Positions 1 to 9,177 of a DNA stretch of 27,825 bases are shown here, piece after piece. The DNA comes from JAJDFU01 sp964640855 (GTDB lineage Bacteria > Bacteroidota > Bacteroidia > Chitinophagales > Saprospiraceae). The translations under genes and the position numbers were made by a program. Position 1 is the stretch's first letter, and each line of letters opens with the position of its first letter. Location of the stretch: the NCBI GenBank assembly GCA_964640855.1, contig CAZXIX010000056.1, positions 1 through 27,825 on the forward strand, in the 5' to 3' direction. Under the pieces are notes generated by a model. It worked only from the letters and a program-made list of their open reading frames with translations. It did not search any database and was not told the origin of the DNA.

Positions 1-972
1 TTCGCCCACTCCTGCAGCCGATACCGTCAAGGTCTGGCTGGATGATATGGTGGCCGTTGACTCTTTCGTATTCCGCACGGCAACCGGTTTTCTGGACATT
101 CCGGTCGGCTCGGACATATCCGTGACGACTTTCGCCGCGACGGACACTTCAGGCGCTGTGGCCCGCATTCCCGGTGGCACGCTCACCGAAGGAGAAAGCT
201 ACATCGCCATGGCTTCCGGTGAGGTGGGCGTAGATTTCGCGGTTCGCCCTTTCACCCCGGCCAGCCAGATGGCGGATACGACCACCAATGTGGGCCTTTT
301 GGCCTTCCACGGTTCGCCGGATGCGCCGGCCGTAGACATTGATGCTCGCGGCGTAGCCGATTCCCTGATCGATGCATTGGCTTACCCGGCCTTCGACACC
401 GGCTATGTTAGCGTACCGGCCATGTCTTACACACTCGACGTCCGGGCGGATGGATCACCGGCCGTGGTGGCTTCTTTCGGCGCTGATCTCAGCGGACTCG
501 GAGGCGGTGCAGCAGTTGTTTTTGCATCCGGGTATCTGGCACCCGGCGAGGACGAACCTGCTTTCGGTTTATTTGCCGCTCTTCCGACGGGAGATGTCGT
601 CGCCCTGGATCCTCTGACTACGGCCAGTGTACAGGTCATTCACAATTCGCCCACTCCTGCAGCCGATACCGTCAAGGTCTGGCTGGATGATATGGTGGCC
701 ATCGACTCTTTTGTATTCCGTTCGGCAACCGGTTTTCTGGACATTCCGGTCGGCTCGGATATCTCCGTGACGACTTTCGCCGCGACGGACACCTCAGGTG
801 CTGTGGCCCGCATTGCCGGCGGTACACTGGTAGCCGGTGAATCCTATATCGCTATGGCCTCTGGTGAGGTGGGTATAGATTTTGCCGTTCGCCCCTTCAC
901 TCCGGCCAGCCAGATGTCGGATACGACCACCAATGTGGGCCTTTTGGCCTTCCACGGTTCGCCGGATGCGCC
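1..972 (+). repeat. Tandem DUF4397 DNA repeat, 645-base period
   Basis: Bases 1-327 and 646-972 are nearly the same sequence, offset by exactly 645 bases (215 codons). The differences seen are scattered and mostly synonymous, for example GCCGTTGAC against GCCATCGAC. Similarity falls sharply after the GGATGCGCC shared at 321-327 and 966-972, so only the first half of each DUF4397 unit is recently homogenised. This points to recent internal duplication or gene conversion. Confidence 0.85.
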
Positions 973-2236
973 CAATGTCACTGTGGGAGCTCGTAATGTC
1001 GGACCTCTTTTTGTGAATCTGGGATACACCGAATTCAGCCCGGGCTATCTCAACGTTCCGGCTTTCCGCTACGTATTAGACGTTACCGATGCTTCTTCCG
1101 GCGATCCGATCAGCACGCACATCGCCGATATTCAGGCCCTGGCGGGACAGGCAGCGGTTGTCTTTGCCTCTGGCTTTGCAGCTCCGGCCGATACCATCGA
1201 ACCGGCTTTCGGGCTCTTCGCCGCTCTGCCTGATGGCTCCGTGGTCGAACTGCCCCAACCCGATTCCGTAGCCGTGCAGATCATCCATAATTCGCCGTCT
1301 CCGGTCGTAAACATTAAGGTGATTCCACTCGGAGGCGACACCATCTCCTTTGATTCGGTGGCTTACCGCACCGCCACGCCTTTCAATACTTTGCTTCCCG
1401 GCGAATACGCTGTCCGGATCGAAACACCGGCCGGCGACAGCGTGCTGCAGGATACGGTTGAGCTCCTGGTGGGAGGCACCTATGCCGTGATCGCCAACGG
1501 ACAGCTTGGAAACAGCGAACGACCTTTCGAACTGGTCGTTATTGATCAGGCTTCTACCGGCAGCACTGTAGGCGGATTTGACCTGGGGGTCTTCCACGGT
1601 TCGCAGGATGCGCCTACGGTCGATCTGGCGCTCACTCTGGATGAAGCAGGCGTAGTTCCTCCGCTTTTCACCATCGAAGATCTGGCCTATGGAGCCTTCA
1701 ACTTCCTGCCCGTTCCTAGCCTGGGACTCGGATTCCAGGTCTTCATCCAGGTGATCCCTTCCGGTGGAGACGAACCTGTGAAGCGCTACCAGGTCCGACT
1801 TCAGGATATAGTAGATGCGACCGGCCAAACTGCCGCCATCGCTATCGCTTCCGGATTCCTGGGAGGAGAGACAGAATCGGATACAGCCTTCGCCCTGATC
1901 GCTGTTTTACCCGACGGACAAGTGGTAGAGATCATGGAATTGGATATACCGACCTCCATTACCGAGTTACCGAATATTGTGGAGGATTTCGTGTTGTTCC
2001 CCAACCCGGTACGCGGACGCGCTCAGGTTCGTTTCCGGCTGATCGAAGCATCTCAGGTGCAAGCCGAGATTTTCGATATGCAGGGTCGCCGCTTGCAGGG
2101 ATTGAACCTGGGTAACTTGCCTGCGGGCGAGTTCACCGAAGAGTTCGACACCCATAACTTACCAAATGGTACGTACATGTATCGCTTGAATACCCAATCG
2201 GGTAGTTTGAGTGCTCGCTTCACCGTAGTGAAGTAA
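2..2236 (+). CDS. DUF4397-repeat secreted protein with T9SS sorting domain (5' partial)
   Basis: The reading frame is open to the left edge, so the N-terminus and any signal peptide are missing; the ATG at 47 lies inside a repeat and is not the start. The visible 744 or so residues contain about three DUF4397 units of roughly 215 residues. Each unit opens with a VIHNSP-type motif and has a second half marked by FHGSPDAP, plus recurrent FASGF and FGLFAALPDG motifs. A short linker (around IPTSITELPN) leads to a C-terminal T9SS type A sorting domain with FPNPVRG, LPNGTYMYRL and the end FTVVK. The protein is therefore expected to cross the outer membrane through T9SS and be held on the surface or released. 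DUF4397 has no established biochemical role known to me; an adhesive or structural role is inference. It is closely related to the next gene and could also carry an enzymatic domain upstream of the window. Confidence 0.9.
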   Translation, partial: SPTPAADTVKVWLDDMVAVDSFVFRTATGFLDIPVGSDISVTTFAATDTSGAVARIPGGTLTEGESYIAMASGEVGVDFAVRPFTPASQMADTTTNVGLLAFHGSPDAPAVDIDARGVADSLIDALAYPAFDTGYVSVPAMSYTLDVRADGSPAVVASFGADLSGLGGGAAVVFASGYLAPGEDEPAFGLFAALPTGDVVALDPLTTASVQVIHNSPTPAADTVKVWLDDMVAIDSFVFRSATGFLDIPVGSDISVTTFAATDTSGAVARIAGGTLVAGESYIAMASGEVGIDFAVRPFTPASQMSDTTTNVGLLAFHGSPDAPNVTVGARNVGPLFVNLGYTEFSPGYLNVPAFRYVLDVTDASSGDPISTHIADIQALAGQAAVVFASGFAAPADTIEPAFGLFAALPDGSVVELPQPDSVAVQIIHNSPSPVVNIKVIPLGGDTISFDSVAYRTATPFNTLLPGEYAVRIETPAGDSVLQDTVELLVGGTYAVIANGQLGNSERPFELVVIDQASTGSTVGGFDLGVFHGSQDAPTVDLALTLDEAGVVPPLFTIEDLAYGAFNFLPVPSLGLGFQVFIQVIPSGGDEPVKRYQVRLQDIVDATGQTAAIAIASGFLGGETESDTAFALIAVLPDGQVVEIMELDIPTSITELPNIVEDFVLFPNPVRGRAQVRFRLIEASQVQAEIFDMQGRRLQGLNLGNLPAGEFTEEFDTHNLPNGTYMYRLNTQSGSLSARFTVVK

Positions 2237-2263
2237 AACCAGTAGGTTACTGAAACCCATGGA

Positions 2264-2295
2264 GGGGTTGTCTTGAAAGAGGCAGCCCCTTTTTT
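2264..2295 (+). terminator. Intrinsic terminator, GAAA tetraloop
   Basis: Starting 28 bases after the stop codon, the arms at 2264-2274 and 2279-2289 form an 11-bp stem including three G-U pairs. It is closed by a GAAA (GNRA) loop and followed by six T. A short upstream AACCC (2254-2258) could compete for GGGTT in the left arm. A near copy follows the paralogous gene at 8997-9031. Confidence 0.85.
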
Positions 2296-2702
2296 CATTT
2301 TAAGTGGATCCGGAAGGCGGGAATGGGGTGTCCGCTAAGGCTGTTGGAAATAAATCTGAAAAAGGTGCCATACCCAATGACCGACCCGCAAAAATGTTGA
2401 GTCCGACCGAAGAATGAAAATCCCAGCTTGAGTGGTCCGGACATCCTTTTATCGTTGGGCTTCCACCTTTCTACCTACTATAGGGTACGAGACTTAATGG
2501 ACGTTAAAATATTGTATATAAGATGTAAACTCAATTTTAAATCGAACGCAAAAATGACCAATATCCGGCATTGTGGCAGGGTAAAACGTGTTTTGGGCGG
2601 TAATTTGGCAAACTGAAAGGATTGGATGCTGTTAATTCGCGTGAAGAAAATTTTATTACCTTTATAAAGAGGTTGCATTTTTTAATTCCTTAAATCCATA
2701 GT
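2296..2702. other. Intergenic region, AT-richer, no gene supported
   Basis: This 407-base stretch lies between the first terminator and the next start codon. Its right half (about 2490-2702) is clearly AT-richer than the flanking genes, as expected for a promoter region. Small open frames here (for example 2428-2616) show no signal peptide, known motif or codon bias like the neighbours. I see no RNA gene or inverted-repeat element. Confidence 0.5.
2657..2664 (+). promoter_or_regulatory. Possible Bacteroidota -7 box
   Basis: TACCTTTA matches the TAnnTTTG consensus except at the last base. It sits 38 bases before the ATG at 2703, and it lies in an ATTTTATTAC context that also occurs ahead of the AAA+ gene at 9178. 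No convincing -33 TTTG lies about 19 bases upstream. Confidence 0.35.
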
Positions 2703-5700
2703 ATGAAACGATTTTACCTGCTGTTGGCAGCGTTTCTATTTGTTCTTGGGCTACATGCACAGTCCCAGGTGCAGATCATTCACGCTGCCCCTGCAACTGA
2801 AGCGGCAGATGTAGACATCTACCTCTTCGGAACGACCGACACCGTCGGGCCCATTAATCTGGCTTTCACAGAAGCCACTGCTTTCACCGAAGTACCGGAA
2901 GATACCTACACGGTTTCTTTCTTTGCGGCTGGCGCAGACACTTCTTCTGCTTCCCCGGCAAAAGAATTTCCCGGTGTTGCCATTCCGGCTGACGACACGC
3001 TGATCGTCGCGGCTTTCGGTGGTACGCTGGATGGACTCGATCTGGCTATCGCACAAGGCATCAACGATGTTGTTGGAGCCAACACATCTTCGGTTTTGGT
3101 CTTTCACGGATCTCCGGATGCGCCGGCTGTCGATGTGGACGCGCGCGATGGTTCCGCTACCGCTGCCTTGGTGACCAACCTGGCTCCGGGCGAATTCACT
3201 GCCGATTATGCCAGCGTGCCGGCTGTCAATTACAACCTGGATATCCGCGGCGCCGGAAGCCCGGATGTAGTCGCCACCTTTTTTGCCCCGCTTACAGAAT
3301 TTGATGATGAACCATTAGTCGTTGTGGCTACAGGATTTCTTTCTCCTACTCCTGGACAGCCCGCATTTGGTTTATACGCTGTGGGTCGAACTGGATTCGT
3401 AGTTCCCCTTTCAGTAGCTCCGAGTGGCCTGGTCATTAACGAAATAAATTATTCTCCTGGCACTTCAGAGTTTGTTGAATTGTATAATGCAGGGAACTCT
3501 GATGTGATATTTCAAAGTCCCTTAAAATTGGTGGGGATCAACGGAGGTACTGGACCTAACTTCATAGATTTAGATCTGACAGGTGACACCATTGCCTCAG
3601 GCGAATATTACGTTGTTTGCTTTGGCCCAAATAATGAATCATACTGCGATTTGACAGTGGGTGGTTCCACAGTCCAAGATGGCCCCGATGCTGTTGCAAT
3701 TACTTTTAATATTGATACGCTAGAGGTAATTGGATACGGTGGAGACGCAGAAGAAGTTCCAGCATTTGAAGGTTCTCCAAATCCTGGGGTTGCTCAAGAA
3801 TTTTCTCTTTCACGTCGTCCAAATGGAACTGATACGGATGACAATAGCGTTGATTTTTCTGCTTTCACGCCAACCCCCGGTGCGGCCAATGAAGGCGACT
3901 TCGTTCTGCAACTGCTGCATGCTTCCGATCTGGAAGGGGGCGTAGNNNNNNNNNNNNNNNNNNNNNNNNNNNNNNNNNNNNNNNNNNNNNNNNNNNNNNN
4001 NNNNNNNNNNNNNNNNNNNNNNNNNNNNNNNNNNNNNNNNNNNNNGAAGGCGACTTCGTTCTGCAACTGCTGCATGCTTCCGATCTGGAAGGGGGCGTAG
4101 CAGCCATCGGCAATGCGCCCGCCTTTGCGGCCATCGTCGATACCCTGGAAGGCCTGTTTGAGAACACCCTCCGGATTTCCGGTGGGGACAACTTTATTCC
4201 CGGCCCGTTCTTTAATGCGGCTGCCGACGGTTCCCTGCGCTCGGTTTATCAGGATGTCTATCAGACCCTGCTCAACGAGCCCGGCCTGACCAACCTGCGC
4301 GAAGCGCCCGGTCGTGCCGACATCACCATTATGAACATCATCGGATTTGACGCCTCTGCTATCGGCAACCACGAATTTGATGCCGGTACCAGTCCTTTCG
4401 CCGATATCATCGGCACCGATATCCGCGGAACCACCCTGGCCGACACCCGCTGGCTGGGAGCCCGCTTCCCTTACCTTTCGGCCAACCTGGACTTCAGCGG
4501 AGACGATGCCCTGAGCGGGTTGTTCACCAATGAGATTCTGCCCAACACTGATTTTATCTCCGATCCTTCGGATCTGGAAGCAGCCGGTGACGCACCCAAG
4601 ATCGCTCCGGCTACCCTCATCATGCGCGGAGGCGAGATGATCAGTGTGGTGGGTGCAACGACTCAAATCGTCGAAGACATCACCTCCAATGGCGGTGTCA
4701 CCGAAGTGAGCAGCCCGGGTGTAGATGATATGCCTGCTCTGGCAGCCGTTCTGCAGCCCGTTATTGACGATCTGATCGCGGCCGGCGTCAACAAGATCAT
4801 CGTGACCACTCACCTGCAGCAGATCGCTCTCGAACAAGAGTTGGCGACTTTGCTGAGCGGAGTGGATATCATCGTAGCCGGCGGTTCTGACGTGCTGCAG
4901 GCCCGCGACAATAACGTACTTCGTCCCGGCGACGTGAAGGCCGAAGACTATCCTTTCGTGGCTACCAATGCCGATAATGATCCGATCCTGGTCGTAGGTA
5001 CTGCCGGCGAATACAGCTATGTAGGCCGCCTGATCGTTGAATTCGATGATCAGGGTGTACTGATCGCAGACTCCTGGGATCGTAACGACAACGGTGCCAT
5101 TGCAACCCTTCCCGAAGTGGTTGACAGCCTCTGGGGTGCGGATGATGAATATGCTGAAGGAACCAAGGGAGAATTGGTTCAGCGACTGACCACAGCTATT
5201 GAGGATTTTGTGGCTTCTCTCGATGGCATCACCATCGGACAGACCGACGTATTCATCGAAGGCCGCCGCGCTTTTGTCCGGACGCAGGAAACCAGCCTGG
5301 GTAGCCTGACAGCGGATGCCAACCTGGTTGCGGCGCGCGACTTCGACAATACCGTTGCCATTTCTCTGAAGAATGGCGGAGGTATCCGGGCTGAGATCGG
5401 AACGATCGCACAGGATGGAACCCTGCTGCCTCCTCCGGCCAACCCGAATACCGGCCGGCCGGCAAACGTGGTTACTGCGCTGGACGTGACCAACTCGCTT
5501 CGTTTCAACAACGAGCTCTCCTTGCTTACGCTGACCTCCGAACAACTGAAAGAAGTCCTGGAGCACGGCTTTGCCGCCTCCGACTTTGATCCGGAGAATC
5601 AGCAGGGACGCTTCCCGCAAGTGGGAGGTATCCGAGTGGAAGTTGATTTGAATCAACCTTCTGGCTCCCGCGTTGCCCGTGCTTCTCTGATTGATGATGC

Positions 5701-8700
5701 AGGCACGGTCACAGAAGATATCATCGTCGGCGGTGCGGTAGTAGATGCGGAGGCGACTTACCGGGTCGTTACCCTCAACTTCCTGGCTGATGGCGGCGAC
5801 GGCTATCCCTACGACGAGTTTGAAAATACAAACCGGGTCGATCTGGTGGACGTTCTGACCGACACCATGATGTTCGACTTTGCCGATCCGGGAACCGAGC
5901 AGGATGCTTTGGCGGAATACTTCAATGCCAACTTCGGCTCCACGCCCTTCGATGGAGAGCGTTTGCCCGGCGAGCGTATTGTTTTCGCCGAACCCGTTTC
6001 TCAGGTTCAGGTCATCCACAATTCTCCCAATGCAGGTGCTGCCGACGGTCCTGCCGTGGATATTTATGTGAACGATGCTTTGCTTCCTGCTTTGGATAGC
6101 GTTCCCTTCCGGGCCGCTACGCCCTTCCTGGAAGTGCCCGGCGATACCACCCTCAAGGTAGATGTGTATGCCGCAGGGACCGATACCACAGGAAACGATC
6201 CGTTGTTCACAACCACCTTCCCCGAGCTGGGAAGCGAAAATTATGTACTGATCGCTGCCGGCATAGCCAGTGAGACCGATGCCGATTCCTTCCGCATTGC
6301 CGTTCTGCCCATGGCTCAAATGATGGGTACGGGTGAAGATGTAGATCTCGCTGTTTTCCACGGGGCTACCGATGCTCCTGCTGTGGACGTCGATGCCCGC
6401 TTTGCAACAGGCGTGGTTGACAGCCTCGTCGATAGTCTGGCTTTCGGAAACTTCACCATGGGTTATGTTTCCGTACCGGCAGACGATTATCGCCTCGATG
6501 TTCGGGCAGATGGCACCCCGGATGTGGTGGCCAGCTTTGTTGCTGACCTCCGCGAACTGGGCGGTGGCGCCGGCGTGGTGTTTGCCTCCGGCTTCCTGGC
6601 TCCTACCGGAGATGAAGAGCCTTTCGGCTTGTTCGCAGCCTTGCCCGACGGAACTGTGATCGAACTACCGGCCGACACCATCGAAGAAGCCCTCGTACAG
6701 ATTATCCACAACTCCCCGGATCCCGCTGCCGACACGGTAGCCATCATCCTGGGTGCGAATACAGTGGCTGTACCGGCCCTGGCTTACCGCGAAGCAACAC
6801 CTTTTATTTTCGTACCGGTGGATAGCGTGGTAACTGTGGCTACCAAAGGAGCTACCGATACAACGCAAACCACCTTGTTGCAAATCGCTGCCGGAACACT
6901 GAACGACAACGATACCGTGGTGGTGATCGCTGCCGGAACTACAGATTCCATGGATCTGGGTGTATTCCCCAACGCAGCTCAAATAGTAGCCGGAGACATG
7001 GCCAATGTGGACCTGCTGGCCTTCCACGGCTCCAATGATGCCCCTACGGTGACCGTAGCTGCCAAAGGAGTAGGTGCTCTGTTCCCGGATCTGGCTTATC
7101 AGACTTTCTCTGCCGACTACGTCTCTGTACCGGCGGCTGACGGATATCTGCTGGATGTCATTCCCGCAGGAACAACCGTCCCCGTTGCTACTTTCGGCGC
7201 TGATGTAGCCGCTCTGGCCGGTGGAGCCGGTGTTGCTTTTGCCTCCGGATTTGTAGATCCGGGCGACACGCCGCTCCCTGCTTTTGGACTGTTTGTAGCA
7301 CTGCCTGACGGAACTGTTCTGGAACTTCCGACCGTAGAAACGGTAGCTGAAGTTCAGCTGATCCACAATTCCCCGGATGCCGGTGATGTGAGCATCATTC
7401 TGGGTGCCGACAGCGTATTGGTGGATTCCTTCCCCTTCCGGGGAGCGACTCCCTTCGTTGAGGTGCCGATCGATTCCAGCATCTCCATTGTACCTTTTGG
7501 AGACACCGACACTTCCAATGCCGTTCTGACCGTTGCTCCGCTTTCTTTCAATGCCCAGGAAACTTATGTGGCCATTGCTACGGGCGAGGTTGGCGATATG
7601 GATCTGAGCGTGGAGGTTTTTGAAGGAGCGCTGCAGATGGCGGCAGAAGATTCGGTTTCCCTCCTGGCTTTCCATGGGGTATCCGATGCGCCTCCGGTGC
7701 TGATCAATGAGCGCGTGTTTGTCGGTGGTCCCATCTTCGAACCGCTTTCTTTCAAGCAATTCAGCTCCGCTTATACGACTATTGTGCCGCTGGGAGGCTA
7801 CATCCTCGATGTGACTACTCTCACGGGAGATCCGATCGCCAGCTTCCTGGCAGACGTACAGCCGCTGGGTGGACAAGCCGCTACGGTTTTTGCCTCCGGT
7901 TTTGCTGAGCCTGTAGATGATGAGCCCGCTTTCGGACTCTGGGTTGCTCTGGCAGATGGTACGACCTTCGCACTGCCCTCGGCTGGTGATTCGGCTCTGG
8001 TGCAGGTCATCCACAACTCGCCGACCCCTGTGGTCAATATCGAGCTGATCGCTGTAGATGCGGATACGGTCACGGCTTCTCTGGATTCCGTAGCCTACCG
8101 CACAGCCACGCCTTTCCTCTCCTTGGCCGCCAGCTCTTATGCCGTAAGAGTTGAGACTCTGGCAGGCGACAGCGTGCTGCAGGATACCCTGATGATCATG
8201 CCTGGAGGAACCTACGCCGTTATTGCCAACGGAGAAGTAGGTAATGCAGATCGGCCGTTTGAACTGGCTGTCACCGAGCAGGTAACAACAGGAAGTACGG
8301 TAGGAGGATTTGATCTGGCTCTTTTCCACGGTTCTCAGGATGCTCCTGATGTGGACCTGGTACTGACGCTCGACGAAGAAGGCCTGGTTCCGCCGCTTTT
8401 CGCTATCGAAGACCTGGCTTACGGCGATTTCAGCTTCTTGCCTGTGCCGACCATCGGTCTCGGCTTCGAGGTATTCATCCAGGTCATTCCAAGTGGTGGA
8501 GTTGAAGCGGTAAGACGTTATCGGGTCAGACTTCAGGATGTGATTGACCTCACCGGAGAGTCCGCTGCTCTGGCCATTGCCTCTGGATTCCTGACAGGTG
8601 AAGAAGGTAACGAAGCCGACTTTGCCCTGATTGCGGCACTACCCAATGGGGATGTCATTGCGATCGAGGAAGTTGAAATTCCGACATCCATTCGCGAACA

Positions 8701-8968
8701 GTCGCCTGTGGCAGCAGATTTCAAATTCTTCCCCAATCCGGTACGCGATTTTGCCCGGGTCCAATTCGATCTGCTCGAAGCGGCTCAGGTTCGCTACGAG
8801 ATCTTTGATATCAATGGCCGCCGCGTGGAGGCTGACCTCCTGGGTAACTTGCCTTCTGGCAGATTCACGCAGGATCTGAATACAAGCAATTTGCCGAACG
8901 GTAGCTATATCTATCGTTTGAGCACGAATAACGGAACCCTTTCTGCCCGCTTCACTGTCGTGAAGTAA
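2703..8968 (+). CDS. Mosaic surface protein: DUF4397, lamin-tail, 5'-nucleotidase-type metallophosphoesterase, T9SS sorting domain
   Basis: The frame breaks at the N gap (3946-4045), but collapsing the exact 55-base repeat on both sides removes 155 bases and gives one frame of 2036 residues. Order of domains: signal peptide (1 to about 20, ending LHAQS); DUF4397 (22-235); lamin-tail-like domain (about 240-396, INEINYSPG to TPGAANE); metallophosphoesterase (about 397-750, with HASDLEGG, GGDNF, GNHEFD); 5'-nucleotidase C-terminal domain (about 790-1035, NGGGIR and LNFLADGGDGYPYDEF); four DUF4397 units starting near 5995, 6689, 7346 and 7993; T9SS sorting domain ending FTVVK. The family hydrolyses phosphate esters such as nucleotides outside the cell. 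Here motif I reads DLE rather than DxH, and the usual GHxH position reads GGSD, so activity is uncertain. It is likely a T9SS-exported surface protein. The start is ATG with a clear signal peptide. Confidence 0.88.
3891..4100 (+). repeat. Exact 55-base duplication flanking an assembly gap
   Basis: Bases 3891-3945 and 4046-4100 are identical over 55 bases, and 100 N (3946-4045) lie between them. Both copies encode the same peptide, EGDFVLQLLHASDLEGGV. This is what two contigs sharing an assembler k-mer overlap look like after scaffolding with a fixed-size gap. It is unlikely to be a biological repeat. Confidence 0.9.
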
Positions 8969-8996
8969 TCGGATCGGGTTACTTAAAACCCATGAA

Positions 8997-9031
8997 GGGG
9001 TTGTCTCGGAAGAGGCAGCCCCTTTTTTTTT
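8997..9031 (+). terminator. Intrinsic terminator, GGAA tetraloop
   Basis: The arms at 8997-9007 and 9012-9022 form an 11-bp stem closed by GGAA (GNRA) and followed by nine T. It begins 28 bases after the stop codon. Compared with the copy at 2264-2295, the closing pair changes from T-G to C-G and the loop from GAAA to GGAA, so stem and loop class are kept despite base changes. Confidence 0.9.
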
Positions 9032-9121
9032 GCTCTCGCCATCCCGGTGGCCGGTCTTCCTGCCAAGTCTGCCGATTTGGCGACAGTGGGAGACACTAAG
9101 CAATTTGTGGATAAATACTAC

Positions 9122-9152
9122 TTTCACAGCAGGGAACATTTTATTACTTTTC
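9122..9152 (+). promoter_or_regulatory. Possible promoter for the AAA+ gene
   Basis: TTTC at 9122-9125 and TACTTTTC at 9145-9152 are 19 bases apart. This is close to the Bacteroidota TTTG-N19-TAnnTTTG promoter, with a mismatch at the last base of each box. The predicted leader to the ATG at 9178 is short, about 20 bases. Confidence 0.45.
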
Positions 9153-9177
9153 TATGCGGTTGTACTAAGTTTTGGAT

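Noticed and set aside
1076..1828. Minus-strand 250-codon open frame opposite the first DUF4397 gene
   Set aside because: Antisense shadow in repeat coding sequence.
2428..2616. 62-codon plus-strand frame in the intergenic region
   Set aside because: No known motif, no codon bias like the neighbours, AT-rich promoter-like sequence.
3946..4045. Possibility that the gap hides a gene boundary and the two halves are separate genes
   Set aside because: The exact 55-base overlap and restored frame make a continuous gene the simpler explanation.
3794..6361. Long minus-strand open frame of about 855 codons opposite the mosaic gene
   Set aside because: It runs across the N gap, lacks any recognisable domain and is antisense to a strongly supported coding region; it is a by-product of GC-rich codon bias.
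6665..8329. Minus-strand open frame of 554 codons opposite the DUF4397 units
   Set aside because: No domain or signal peptide; low-complexity Ser/Gly/Arg-rich composition typical of an antisense shadow.
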